DNA of 64,000 nt. It comes from Oenococcus sp. UCMA 16435. GTDB taxonomy: Bacteria; Bacillota; Bacilli; Lactobacillales; Lactobacillaceae. A program made the translations under genes and the position numbers. Under the pieces are notes generated by a model. The model ran no database searches, had not been told where the DNA came from, and worked only from the letters and a program-made list of their open reading frames with translations. Within the stretch, counting starts at the first letter, position 1; each line of letters starts with the position of its first letter. The DNA is taken from contig CP030868.2 of the NCBI GenBank assembly GCA_004010835.2, positions 1,054,001 to 1,118,000 of the forward strand, read 5' to 3'. Positions 45,468 through 54,192 of the stretch are shown here, piece after piece.

Positions 45468-46361
45468 ATGAAAATAAAATCAAATAAATTGACTGATACT
45501 TACACATTAAGTAACAACGTTCAAATTCCGGTTATCGGTTTTGGAACTTGGCAATCAGCTGATGGCGAAGAAGCCTATAATGCCGTTAAATGGGCGCTGG
45601 AAGCCGGATATCGACATATTGATACAGCGGCAGCTTATGGTAATGAAGAATCTGTTGGTCGAGCAATCAAAGATTCCGGGGTAAAAAGAGAAGATTTGTT
45701 CGTAACAACAAAACTTTGGAATTATCAGAGAGATAATTACGAGAATTCCTTACGTGGATTTCACGATTCAGTTACCCGCTTAGGACTTGATTATGTTGAT
45801 CTTTATTTAATTCATTGGCCGGAACCAATTGAATATCGTGATCATTGGCAATCTTTAAATGCTGATTCATGGCGAGCAATGGAAAAAATTTACAAAGACG
45901 GAAATACACGTGCAATTGGTGTTTCTAATTTCCGTGGAAAACATATTGACGAATTAATGAAGACGGCAGAAGTCGCTCCAATGGTGAACCAAATTTTTCT
46001 AAATCCTGGTGATCAAGAAAAAGACTTAGTAAATTACAACACAGAACATGATATTTTGACAGAAGCCTATTCCCCATTGGGGACCGGCAATCTATTGAGT
46101 GAGGAAGGATTGAAAAAGATTGCTGAAAAACATGGTGTTGACGTCGCACAAATTCTAATTCGTTGGAATTTAGAGAAGGGATATTTGCCATTACCAAAAT
46201 CGACTCATAAAAAATATATTGAATCCAATAAAAAAGTTTTTGATTTTGAGTTAGATAACGATGATCATAAGATCTTGAAAGCTTTTAACGGTCTAGGAAA
46301 ACAACATACAGATCCACATGAACATGCTTTTCACAAGGTAGTTCCCTTCCTAAATAATTAA
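45468..46361 (+). CDS. aldo/keto reductase
   Basis: A 297-residue NADPH-dependent (beta/alpha)8-barrel enzyme of the AKR5 type (2,5-diketo-gluconate reductase-like). The catalytic tetrad is visible: Asp (HIDTAAAYGNE, Asp near 52 and Tyr near 57), Lys (TKLWN, near 85) and His (YLIHWP, near 117). The C-terminal NADP-binding RWNLEKGYLPLPKS is intact. AAAGG lies before the ATG. Substrate aldehyde or ketone unknown. Confidence 0.93.
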   Translation: MKIKSNKLTDTYTLSNNVQIPVIGFGTWQSADGEEAYNAVKWALEAGYRHIDTAAAYGNEESVGRAIKDSGVKREDLFVTTKLWNYQRDNYENSLRGFHDSVTRLGLDYVDLYLIHWPEPIEYRDHWQSLNADSWRAMEKIYKDGNTRAIGVSNFRGKHIDELMKTAEVAPMVNQIFLNPGDQEKDLVNYNTEHDILTEAYSPLGTGNLLSEEGLKKIAEKHGVDVAQILIRWNLEKGYLPLPKSTHKKYIESNKKVFDFELDNDDHKILKAFNGLGKQHTDPHEHAFHKVVPFLNN

Positions 46362-46397
46362 TTTCTAATAAAATAAATGCAAAATACTTACAAAAAT

Positions 46398-46428
46398 AGC
46401 CACAGTCGAATAAAACTGCGGCTTTTTC
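46398..46428 (+). terminator. terminator after aldo/keto reductase
   Basis: AGCCACAGT and ACTGCGGCT pair with one mismatch and are followed by TTTTT. The next gene starts 15 bases later. Confidence 0.8.
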
Positions 46429-46442
46429 TTATAATTGAAGTT

Positions 46443-48314
46443 ATGAAAATTGCAATCATTGGTGCCGGTCCGAGAGGAATCGCGGTCGCAGATCGTTTAG
46501 TTGCTCGATCAGAAAAAGAAAAAGTAAATGTAGAAATAAAAATGTATGATCCTTACCCACTTGGAGGCAAAGTGTGGAATCCTGTAAATAAACTTAATCA
46601 TTCCTTGATTATGAATACAGTTGTTAGTCAAGTGAGTTTTTTTATTGATAATTCAATTGAAAATCCTGGTCCAATTAGGAAAGGACCTAGTTTTTATGAA
46701 TGGATTCAACAAATTGCACCAGAATATTTAAAAAATAGTTCAATCGGTCGCGCTTATTTAGATAAAATAAATTTAAAAGAAAACGATTTTGCTCCTCGTG
46801 GTTTGGTTGGTCTTTATCAGCAATGGTTTTTTGAAAACATTAGGAAACAAACCGGAAAAAATTCTTCGTTGGCCTATGAGCAAACAGAAATAAAGGCAAT
46901 TTTACCAGTAGACCAGCAATACCAAATAGATTTTGCCGGTACTTCAGAAAAGTTCGATTTTATTTTTATGGCACTTGGATATGGTGAAAATAAGTATAAC
47001 GATGAAGAGAAGACTTTTGCGGAATTTGCAAAAAGAAATAAATTGTCTTATTTCGGACCAGGTAACCCATCGGAGACAAACTTAAAGGAAATTCCAGCTG
47101 CTCAAGCTGTGATAATTCGTGGTTTGGGTCTAACCTTTTTTGATTATATGATTATGCTGACAGAAGCCCGTGGTGGAAAATTCGTTCAAGATGGAAAGCG
47201 ATTAAAATACCTTGCAAGTGGCCAAGAACCAATTATTTTTGCTGGTTCTTATAGTGGCTTGCCCCTGCACGCACGAGGAAGCAATCAAAAGGGACCAAGT
47301 GAAGAATATAAACCAAGATTTTTTACTGAAAATAATTTGAAAAATTTGAAAAATTCTAATGGAAATATAAATTATGATGAATTTTTTGAACTCTTCGATA
47401 AAGAAATTCAATATAAGCACTATGAAAATTTAATTAAAGATCCTGATTATAGTAATATTATTCACAAAAGAATAAATCGTTTTTTGCGTGAACTCAGACG
47501 AAATTCAGCAGCAGATTACGAAAAGATAGCTACGGAATATCACATACCGAAAAATCAAATTTGGAATTGGGATACGATACTAAATTCCGCCTATAAAGCA
47601 GATCCACATCGAAGCTTAAAAGATTGGTATGTTAAGTATCTTGATCATGATATCGAAGACGCCAGCAAAGGAAATAAAAATGCACCTTTTGCAGGAGCCT
47701 TTGATATATTGAGAGATATTCGTAATTTGATTCGTGATGTGTTCGAGAATCAAATTTTTATGCCCGATGATATTGAAAAATTCTTAACGAAATTTAACGC
47801 AATTAATAGTTTTTTAAGCGTTGGCCCGCCATTAATTAGAGTCAAACAACTAAGAGCATTGATTGACTGCCATATTGTAAACATTCTTGGACCCGAAATG
47901 AATGTTGAAAACGATCCTAGAGATAAATCCTTCTTTGCAAATAGCCAAAAACTAGAAACAATTAATGCAAAAAGTTTAATAGAAGCACGCTTGCCAAGTA
48001 TTAACACTGATTTAGCATCTCAGCCATTAAGATTAGTCCTTAATAAACATGGGTGGTATCACAAGACTAGATATCAAAAAGGCCAACAGCAGCTTATTTT
48101 AAACGCTGCACAAATTAATCCAAAAACATATCGAGTAATTGACAGAATGGGTCAAACTGTTCCCGGTATTTATTCTGCTGGAATTCCTCATGAAGGTATC
48201 AGTTGGTTTACAACAGTAATTCCCCGTCCAGGAGTCGGAACAATTATCTATAAAGAAGCAGCTACCATTTCTCAAGAGATAATTAGTGAAATAAAAAAAA
48301 GAACTGAAGAATAA
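46443..48314 (+). CDS. FAD/NAD(P)-binding protein
   Basis: A 623-residue protein beginning with MKIAIIGAGPRGIAVADRL, a dinucleotide-binding motif, at the ATG 46443 (GAAG before it). It resembles the large FAD/NAD(P)-binding (NAD_binding_9) proteins, with WNPVNKLNHSLIMNT and the closing GIYSAGIPHEGISWFTTVIPRPG. Those proteins are probable N-hydroxylating or amine-oxidising enzymes with unknown substrates. It ends inside a terminator hairpin. Confidence 0.75.
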   Translation: MKIAIIGAGPRGIAVADRLVARSEKEKVNVEIKMYDPYPLGGKVWNPVNKLNHSLIMNTVVSQVSFFIDNSIENPGPIRKGPSFYEWIQQIAPEYLKNSSIGRAYLDKINLKENDFAPRGLVGLYQQWFFENIRKQTGKNSSLAYEQTEIKAILPVDQQYQIDFAGTSEKFDFIFMALGYGENKYNDEEKTFAEFAKRNKLSYFGPGNPSETNLKEIPAAQAVIIRGLGLTFFDYMIMLTEARGGKFVQDGKRLKYLASGQEPIIFAGSYSGLPLHARGSNQKGPSEEYKPRFFTENNLKNLKNSNGNINYDEFFELFDKEIQYKHYENLIKDPDYSNIIHKRINRFLRELRRNSAADYEKIATEYHIPKNQIWNWDTILNSAYKADPHRSLKDWYVKYLDHDIEDASKGNKNAPFAGAFDILRDIRNLIRDVFENQIFMPDDIEKFLTKFNAINSFLSVGPPLIRVKQLRALIDCHIVNILGPEMNVENDPRDKSFFANSQKLETINAKSLIEARLPSINTDLASQPLRLVLNKHGWYHKTRYQKGQQQLILNAAQINPKTYRVIDRMGQTVPGIYSAGIPHEGISWFTTVIPRPGVGTIIYKEAATISQEIISEIKKRTEE

Positions 48315-48328
48315 TCAGTTCTTTTTTT
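48294..48328 (+). terminator. terminator overlapping stop codon
   Basis: GAACTGA and TCAGTTC pair, flanked by an A-run and T-run that extend the stem, at the end of the FAD protein. It also faces the convergent signal peptidase gene. Confidence 0.85.
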
Positions 48329-48330
48329 AA

Positions 48331-48346
48331 TGTTCCACGTGGAACA
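48331..48346. promoter_or_regulatory. parS-like site 1
   Basis: TGTTCCACGTGGAACA is a perfect 16-base palindrome and matches the ParB-binding parS core (TGTTNCACGTGAAACA) at 15 of 16 positions. It lies about 3 kb from dnaA. Confidence 0.8.
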
Positions 48347-48352
48347 TATTAT

Positions 48353-48973
48353 TCATTTAAAGAAACTTCGGCTAAAATGATTTATTTTAGCTATTTTTCC
48401 TTCAGACTCCCAGAAAAAAACTTTAACAACTCCTTTAACTTGATTCTTTTTAATAAGACCATATTGTCGACTGTCAACAGGATCAATACGATTATCAGCT
48501 AAAACAAAATAGGTACCTTTTTGAACTTTTTTTATATCTCTTTGTGTTTTCGGCCAGTTTTTGTTTAACGACAATGAATTAATTGACCAACCTGTATCGA
48601 CAGACATACCGGTTTCATTTATAGCTTGTGAACTAATATAAGATTGATTAATTTTCTTACCATTAACAAATAATTTATCATTTTGATAATTAACACTATC
48701 ACCAGGCAAAGCAATGACTCGCAAAGCAATATCTTTAATCCCAGTATCTTTTTGTTGTGAACTGTTAGTTTTAACAACTATCACTGTTCCACGTGAAACA
48801 TTGGCTTTTTTCTCCAAAAAAACAATCTGATTATTTACTAAATTAGGTGACATAGATTGTCCAGATATTCTAACAAAAGAAAAGAAATTTCCTTTAAGAA
48901 AAACCGCAATCGCGATACCAGCGATTGCGGGAATTAACCATATTTTCAAAAAATATTTTAAATGTTTATTCAT
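48353..48973 (-). CDS. lepB: signal peptidase I
   Basis: A 206-residue type I signal peptidase. One N-terminal membrane helix (about 9-27), the catalytic Ser in SGQSMSPNL (about residue 39), the Lys-equivalent box RVIALPGDSVNY (about 85-96; note Arg at the second position where Lys is usual one residue earlier, see findings) and the C-terminal box VLADNRIDPVDSR. It overlaps the upstream signal peptidase by four bases (ATGA). A parS site is inside its coding sequence. Confidence 0.9.
   Translation of the reverse strand: MNKHLKYFLKIWLIPAIAGIAIAVFLKGNFFSFVRISGQSMSPNLVNNQIVFLEKKANVSRGTVIVVKTNSSQQKDTGIKDIALRVIALPGDSVNYQNDKLFVNGKKINQSYISSQAINETGMSVDTGWSINSLSLNKNWPKTQRDIKKVQKGTYFVLADNRIDPVDSRQYGLIKKNQVKGVVKVFFWESEGKIAKINHFSRSFFK
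48785..48800. promoter_or_regulatory. parS site 2 (inside lepB)
   Basis: TGTTCCACGTGAAACA is an exact match to the bacterial parS consensus, lying in the coding part of the second signal peptidase gene and about 440 bases from the first site. Confidence 0.88.
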
Positions 48974-49596
48974 TTAACAAAAAAACTCTTCCAAACATCA
49001 TTAATCTGTTTATGCCTGCTTGACCAAGGAAGGACCTTCGCTACACCAAGCACATGAACTTTCTTAACAAAACCGAAATATCGACTATCCTCAGACTTTG
49101 ACCTATTATCTCCAAGAACAAAATAATTACCTGCAGGGACCTTAATCGCTTTCCCATCAATCCAATGAGAACTTCCAGAAACAAACGGCGAATTTCCCGA
49201 AGACAAAGTCTTTAGAGTCCAGTTACCGGTACCGGTTGTCCGATTATAGAGAGAAATATATTTTTGCGATATTTCTTTACCGTTAACATAAATATTTCCG
49301 TTCTTAGCTTCAATTTTATCACCAGGAAGTCCAATTACACGTTTAACATAATCTTTTTCCCCTGGTTGTATTCCAGGATCCTCTTTTTTTGCATCAAAAA
49401 CAATAACAGAACCACGGTGGACCTTAGCAGTTTTAAAAACCCAAATTCGCTCACCGTTCTTAAGATTATTGAGCATTGAATCGCCGTTAACGGTCACAGG
49501 CACTAATAAAAACGCTTGAATCAACAATGCTAAGAGCAAACCTACAGCAATAGGAATAATCCAAGAAAATATTGATTTAATTTTTTCCATTATCAT
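48970..49596 (-). CDS. lepB: signal peptidase I (paralogue)
   Basis: A 208-residue signal peptidase. N-terminal helix at about 10-32, catalytic Ser in VNGDSMLNNL (about residue 40), catalytic Lys in DYVKRVIGLPGDKIEA (about residue 83), and the box FVLGDNRSKSEDSRYFG. It is tandem with the second paralogue (four-base overlap) and overlaps YidC by four bases, forming the unit rpmH-rnpA-yidC-lepB-lepB, placing membrane protein insertion and secretion together. Confidence 0.93.
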   Translation of the reverse strand: MIMEKIKSIFSWIIPIAVGLLLALLIQAFLLVPVTVNGDSMLNNLKNGERIWVFKTAKVHRGSVIVFDAKKEDPGIQPGEKDYVKRVIGLPGDKIEAKNGNIYVNGKEISQKYISLYNRTTGTGNWTLKTLSSGNSPFVSGSSHWIDGKAIKVPAGNYFVLGDNRSKSEDSRYFGFVKKVHVLGVAKVLPWSSRHKQINDVWKSFFVK

Positions 49597-50453
49597 TTCC
49601 TCCGCTTATGCGCCTTGTGTAAAGTTTTTTTGATCGCCTTTTTTCTTTCTACTTCAGCGAGTTCTTTTGCTTTTTCTTCAGCGCGAGCCTTGAAAGGATT
49701 CTGCAAAAAGAAAGTTTGTACAACCTGAAAGGCATTTGTAGCAACCCAGTAAAGGGATAGCGCAGACGAAACCGCCAAAGCAGAAAACAAAATAATAAAA
49801 GGAAAAATATAAGGCATTGCCTTCGCAAAACCAGGCTGATCTTTACCCATTGAAGCAGTGCTCATCCAAGAACTGATAAAGGTAAACAGAGCAGCTAATA
49901 TCGGCAAAATAAAATAAGGATCAGGATTTCCTAATTGAAGCCAGAAAAAAGACCCGCTTTTAAGAGCAGGTGTAGAAGAAACCGACTGAAACAAAGCCCA
50001 CAAAACCGGTAATTGAATCAAAACCGGCAAAAGAGAAGCATATGGATTAACACCGGCTTCCTTATAGATAGCAGAAGTTTCCTCCTGAAGTTTTGTCATT
50101 GAATCACGATCACGCTTGCCTTTATACTTGGTCTGTACTTTTTTTACCAATGGTGCAACCTTTGCCATGTTTTTCGATGATGAAATCGAATAAACCATTA
50201 AAGGCAAAATCAAAAAGCGAATCAAGAGCGTGAAAATTATAATGCCAAAACCATAGGAATCGCCACATAATTTAGAAACGCCAAGAATCGAATTGGCAAA
50301 AAACCCAGTGATTGATCCAAGCAATCCTTTATAAACTGTTGAAGCATCATTTGGAACAAAAGCGAACGCAACAATAGCAATTAAAGCGGCAACCGCTACT
50401 ACAATCGAAGGCCAACCGACTTTTTTAATAAAACTAGTTTTTTTCTTTTCCAT
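49593..50453 (-). CDS. yidC: membrane protein insertase YidC
   Basis: A 286-residue YidC/Oxa1/SpoIIIJ insertase of the Gram-positive, five-helix type. The N-terminus is a charged region and a helix (about 14-32), without a lipobox Cys, so unlike the lipoprotein form of many Firmicutes; LWALFQSVSSTP and the positive groove region carry the family pattern. The C-terminal tail is strongly basic (KKAIKKTLHKAHKRRK), for ribosome binding. It overlaps the end of rnpA by 20 bases. Confidence 0.93.
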   Translation of the reverse strand: MEKKKTSFIKKVGWPSIVVAVAALIAIVAFAFVPNDASTVYKGLLGSITGFFANSILGVSKLCGDSYGFGIIIFTLLIRFLILPLMVYSISSSKNMAKVAPLVKKVQTKYKGKRDRDSMTKLQEETSAIYKEAGVNPYASLLPVLIQLPVLWALFQSVSSTPALKSGSFFWLQLGNPDPYFILPILAALFTFISSWMSTASMGKDQPGFAKAMPYIFPFIILFSALAVSSALSLYWVATNAFQVVQTFFLQNPFKARAEEKAKELAEVERKKAIKKTLHKAHKRRK

Positions 50454-50802
50454 TTAAAATTCCCGCCAAATCTAGTACATGTATTAATTGATCCTGAATT
50501 ATTTTTTGTTCTTGTCCCTTTACCAATGGCCGAGCAACAACAACAATATCCAAATTATTCGGGATTGAAGGAGAAATATTGTTAAAAGATTCACTAATAC
50601 GACGCTTAACCCAAACTCTTTCATGCGCTTTACCAATTTTTTTTGAAACGGACAAACCAATTCGCCAATGCGCAACACTAACTTTCGTTGGTTGAGTATC
50701 GCTATATACAACAAAATAACGGTTAGCAAAAGATTTGTGCTTAGCAAAAACTCTTTGGAAATCGCTGGTTTTTTTTATTCGAAATGGTTTTTTCGTGCCC
50801 AT
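50434..50802 (-). CDS. rnpA: ribonuclease P protein component
   Basis: A 122-residue RNase P protein. The RNR-type region RIGLSVSKKIGKAHERVWVKRRISESF (about residues 45-71) and the start RIKKTSDFQRVFAKHKSFANR are conserved. It assists the RNA subunit in cutting tRNA 5' leaders. There is no Shine-Dalgarno sequence; a terminator hairpin lies immediately upstream of the ATG. Overlaps yidC. Confidence 0.95.
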   Translation of the reverse strand: MGTKKPFRIKKTSDFQRVFAKHKSFANRYFVVYSDTQPTKVSVAHWRIGLSVSKKIGKAHERVWVKRRISESFNNISPSIPNNLDIVVVARPLVKGQEQKIIQDQLIHVLDLAGILNGKEKN

Positions 50803-50806
50803 TTTA

Positions 50807-50829
50807 CAAAAAAAGTCGCATAAGCGACT
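50807..50829 (-). terminator. terminator/attenuator between rpmH and rnpA
   Basis: On the reverse strand AGTCGC-TTAT-GCGACT is followed by seven T and ends about five bases before the rnpA start codon. It would limit rnpA expression relative to rpmH. Confidence 0.75.
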
Positions 50830-50832
50830 GAA

Positions 50833-50967
50833 TTAAGCGGCTAATACCTTACGGCCCTTGGCACGACGTCGTGCAAGTACCTTACGACCATTGGCAGTAC
50901 TCATCCGCTTACGGAATCCGTGGACACGTTGTAAGTGTCTCTTCTTTGGTTGATAAGTTCTTTTCAT
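50833..50967 (-). CDS. rpmH: 50S ribosomal protein L34
   Basis: A 44-residue ribosomal protein ([20 protein letters not shown] then [18 protein letters not shown]). This is the standard L34, very basic. It is first in the rpmH-rnpA-yidC-lepB unit, divergent from dnaA, and marks the origin side. Confidence 0.97.
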   Translation of the reverse strand: MKRTYQPKKRHLQRVHGFRKRMSTANGRKVLARRRAKGRKVLAA

Positions 50968-51071
50968 GTTTTACTCCAATATCATGTCTTCACAGACAAA
51001 GTTACTGAAATATGGTAACACAAAAACCCTAATAATCTCAATAGTAGCAAGCTTTTAAAAGAAATTTAATT

Positions 51072-51100
51072 GTCCACATTACCACGGAACGTGGTGTGGA
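51072..51100. repeat. inverted repeat in origin region
   Basis: TCCAC-ATT-ACCACG and CGTGGT-GTGGA face each other around GAA. It lies between rpmH and the first DnaA box and could be a terminator for antisense transcription, a protein site or an origin element. Confidence 0.4.
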
Positions 51101-51161
51101 ATTATTAAGAAAGTTTAAAGAGAAAAGCACCGTTATACCTGCTTTTCCACTAATTAACAAC

Positions 51162-51360
51162 ATATCCACAACTTGTGAACAAATAACCCTGTATTTTATG
51201 TGGATTCTGTGGATAAGCGGTTAAATTGTGGAAAGATCAGGTATTTGTGGATAACTTCGCTTGTGGAAAAGTTTTAAAAAAGTGGAAAGAGTTGAAATTA
51301 CCCACAAACTTGGGGATAAATTAGTTAACAGACTGTAAATATCTCGGAAAGTTATCTACA
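51162..51360. promoter_or_regulatory. oriC: DnaA box cluster upstream of dnaA (oriC part 1)
   Basis: DnaA-box-like 9-mers occur at 51162-51170 (ATATCCACA), 51199-51207 (reverse, GAATCCACA), 51208-51216 (reverse, exact TTATCCACA), 51227-51235 (reverse), 51246-51254 (reverse, exact TTATCCACA), 51262-51270 (reverse) and 51352-51360 (TTATCTACA). Most point the same way. Position directly before dnaA, with rpmH behind it, is that of the origin in Firmicutes. Confidence 0.9.
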
Positions 51361-51415
51361 CAGACTGTTGAAAATAACGTTGTGTTCCCGTTTAATTAGT
51401 CTAGTTGGGAAAAAT

Positions 51416-52768
51416 ATGAAAGACTCTTACTTTGATTTAAATACTTTTTGGAAGGGAATCCAAGGCCGTTTTGCCGCTAATATGGGCGAAACTGCTTATG
51501 AAAACTGGATTAAACCTGTTCGCGCAGTTAACGTGGATCTAGCCAACAGGACTGTCGAGTTGCAAGCACCAAGCGACATTGTTATGCAGGCTTGGGACAA
51601 TGGCAATTACACAGCAAAATTTATGGAGTATGCCTACGATGTTGCACACGATTTTTTTAAACCTGAGTTAAAAGTCGTAAAAGTGGTTACCAATCCCGTT
51701 AGCAACCGCCAGAAAAATCAATCAAATAACGATTTTGTTGCAACCGACTATCAGTTGAATCAAAACTTTACTTTTGATACTTGGGTAATCGGCGATGCCA
51801 ACGAATTGGCCACTAGTGCAGCAATGGCGGTTTCCGAACAACCTGGTCGTCAATATAACCCCTTACTTATATATGGATCATCCGGTTTAGGAAAAACACA
51901 TTTAATGGAAGCAATCGGAAATCGTTTGAAAGAACTGCAGCCCGATGCAATTGTTCGTTATATAACCACTGATGACTTTATGAATGATTGGGTTAACGCG
52001 ATTAGTAAAAAGACAACAGCCGAGTTTACTAGTACTTATGAAAACGTTGACCTCCTATTAGTCGACGATATTCAGATGCTACAAGGCAAAGATCGTTTTC
52101 AAGAAGAATTTTTTAATATTTTTAACAAAATTACCAAATCTCAAAAACAAATCGTTATGACTTCCGATGTGCTACCAAAGGATATTCCCGGATTAAATGC
52201 CCGCTTAGTTTCCCGCTTTATGCAGGGCGTCGCTTACGATATTCAAAAACCGGATTTTCCAACGCGATTAGCGATTTTAAAAAACAAATCAGAAGAAGCA
52301 GGCATCAGCATTGATAATCAAACATTAACTCTGATTGCCGAACAAATCGATACAAACGTTCGTGAATTAGAAGGAGCATTCAATACGCTTACATTAATGG
52401 CTCGTGCCGGAAGGCCGATCAACGTATCAAATGCTCAAAAAATTCTCGAACATTTAAATATTACAAGACAAAAAGTAATCACACTGCCGGATATTCAAAA
52501 AACTGTCGCCGATGATTATAATGTCAGCATTAATGATTTGATTGGAAAAAAGAGAAATTCGGATATTGTTTTGCCAAGGCAAGTAGCCATGTACCTAATT
52601 AGGACTTTAACTGATACTTCTCTTCCGAAAATCGGTCAGGCTTTTGGCGGTCGTGACCATACAACAGTCATGCATGGAACGGAGAAAATAGCCGATTTAA
52701 TTGAAACCGATTATGCTTTAAAGCAAAGAATTGAAAATCTTTCAACAAAAATCAAAGAAAAGTCATAA
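51416..52768 (+). CDS. dnaA: chromosomal replication initiator DnaA
   Basis: A 450-residue AAA+ initiator. Domain I (about 1-75), Walker A GSSGLGKTH (about 156-164), Walker B LLLVDDIQ (about 215-222), and the domain IV DNA-binding signature GGRDHTTVMHG (about 420-430) are intact. I use the ATG at 51416, where MKDSYFDLNTFW matches the normal start, instead of an upstream ATG at 51368 that overlaps the DnaA box region. It is autoregulated, presumably through the boxes upstream. Confidence 0.97.
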   Translation: MKDSYFDLNTFWKGIQGRFAANMGETAYENWIKPVRAVNVDLANRTVELQAPSDIVMQAWDNGNYTAKFMEYAYDVAHDFFKPELKVVKVVTNPVSNRQKNQSNNDFVATDYQLNQNFTFDTWVIGDANELATSAAMAVSEQPGRQYNPLLIYGSSGLGKTHLMEAIGNRLKELQPDAIVRYITTDDFMNDWVNAISKKTTAEFTSTYENVDLLLVDDIQMLQGKDRFQEEFFNIFNKITKSQKQIVMTSDVLPKDIPGLNARLVSRFMQGVAYDIQKPDFPTRLAILKNKSEEAGISIDNQTLTLIAEQIDTNVRELEGAFNTLTLMARAGRPINVSNAQKILEHLNITRQKVITLPDIQKTVADDYNVSINDLIGKKRNSDIVLPRQVAMYLIRTLTDTSLPKIGQAFGGRDHTTVMHGTEKIADLIETDYALKQRIENLSTKIKEKS

Positions 52769-52879
52769 AGACCAAACAAATTACGTATTATTAAGTTGTA
52801 GAAAAATATGGAGTTATAAGTGAAGTTGTTCCAAGATTTTCCACCTCACTATTAGCGGAAACTTGCTTGATGAATTTGT

Positions 52880-52930
52880 TTATCCACAGCTTCCACAGAC
52901 CTTATTATTATTACTAACTAAAATATTATT
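52880..52930 (+). promoter_or_regulatory. oriC: oriC unwinding element between dnaA and dnaN
   Basis: Two tandem DnaA-box-like 9-mers (52880-52888 TTATCCACA, 52889-52897 GCTTCCACA) are followed by a short GC patch (GACC) and triplets TTA x4, CTA, ACT (52902-52919) running into A/T-rich sequence. This is the arrangement of the Bacillus basal unwinding system: boxes, spacer, DnaA-trios, melting region. The dnaN ribosome binding site follows directly. Confidence 0.85.
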
Positions 52931-52941
52931 TAGGACAAGCG

Positions 52942-54066
52942 ATGAAATTTTCTGTTAAACGAAACGAACTAACAAATAAATTAAATATTGTAAGTCGAGC
53001 AATTTCCGGAAAGGTAATCATTCCGATTCTGACCGGCATCAAAATTTCTGTTTTAGATAATGAAATGACATTGATCGGTTCTAATTCAGAAATATCCATC
53101 AAGACGGTCCTGACTGCTGATGACGATAAAAAGAATTTGATAATCGAAGAACCGGGCGAAATTATTGCTAACGCCAATTTCTTCAGCAATATCATTAAGC
53201 ATCTTTCCAGCGAAAAGGTAGAAATATCAACTGAAGGTTCTCAAATTAAAATTGTTGGCGGAAGTTCGGACTTTACAGTTTCGGGTCAATCAGCTGATAA
53301 TTACCCGCAATTGCCAAGACTCGATGATGCAAATACGATTACTATTTCTTCTTCTGAATTAACCGATATCATTGGCGAAACGATTCGAGCAGTTTCGATT
53401 CAAGACTCAAGACCTTTGTTAACGGGAATTCATTTTACGATCGGTGATAATCAAATAAAGGCTGTTTCTACTGATTCACATCGCTTGTCTCAAAGAATTA
53501 CTAAAATTGGAACCGGCAATCGAGCGGATGTTGTTGTTCCAAGCAAAGCCTTAATCGAATTACGTGGATTACTTGAAAATATCGATAATTTAAATTTACA
53601 GTTCGATCGTTCTCAATTGCTGGTTGATCTTGGGAATACAACTTTTTATTCACGCTTACTTGAAGGACAGTATCCAGCAACAGATCGATTAATTCCATCT
53701 GATTCAACTACTAATTTCACGATTGATGCTGCCCAGCTTGCGCCTTCTTTGGATAGAGCCAGTTTGGTTGCACATCAGTCGGGCAATATTGTTGCCGAAT
53801 TTTCGGTTAGTCAGGATAAGTTGATATTATCGACAGCTCAAAGCGAAGTCGGTAAAGTTCTGGAAGAATTATCAATCGATAATTTTAGTGGTGAAGATTT
53901 AAAGATCAGTTTTAATCCTGATTTTGTTCGCGATGCTTTAAGTTCAATCAACGAGAATAAATTGGATTTTTCATTTACAACAAATTTGCGTCCTTTTGTC
54001 ATTAGACCCAATGGATCATCTAATGATAATAAAGTCCAATTAATTACACCTGTGCGTACGTTCTAA
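52942..54066 (+). CDS. dnaN: DNA polymerase III beta clamp
   Basis: A 374-residue sliding clamp, three repeated domains of about 120 residues. The ends (start MKFSVKRNELTNKLNIVSRAIS, finish KVQLITPVRTF) are canonical. It sits directly after the unwinding element; TAGGAC before the ATG. Tethers the polymerase to DNA. Confidence 0.97.
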   Translation: MKFSVKRNELTNKLNIVSRAISGKVIIPILTGIKISVLDNEMTLIGSNSEISIKTVLTADDDKKNLIIEEPGEIIANANFFSNIIKHLSSEKVEISTEGSQIKIVGGSSDFTVSGQSADNYPQLPRLDDANTITISSSELTDIIGETIRAVSIQDSRPLLTGIHFTIGDNQIKAVSTDSHRLSQRITKIGTGNRADVVVPSKALIELRGLLENIDNLNLQFDRSQLLVDLGNTTFYSRLLEGQYPATDRLIPSDSTTNFTIDAAQLAPSLDRASLVAHQSGNIVAEFSVSQDKLILSTAQSEVGKVLEELSIDNFSGEDLKISFNPDFVRDALSSINENKLDFSFTTNLRPFVIRPNGSSNDNKVQLITPVRTF

Positions 54067-54192
54067 AATTATTGCGTTTTAAGCAAAATTTATTAAATAC
54101 AACAAAAGTTACCAAAACGTCAAAAAATTGCTTATATAGTAAAATTTGGCGTTTTTTGCTACAATGAAAAGAGTAATCTTGGGGGTGAATAT

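Noticed and set aside
48331-48346. Terminator role for the CACGTG palindrome
   Set aside because: No loop or T-run; the exact match to the ParB site explains it better.
51072-51100. Third parS site
   Set aside because: It shares CACG/CGTG letters but lacks the TGTT and AACA ends and spacing of parS.
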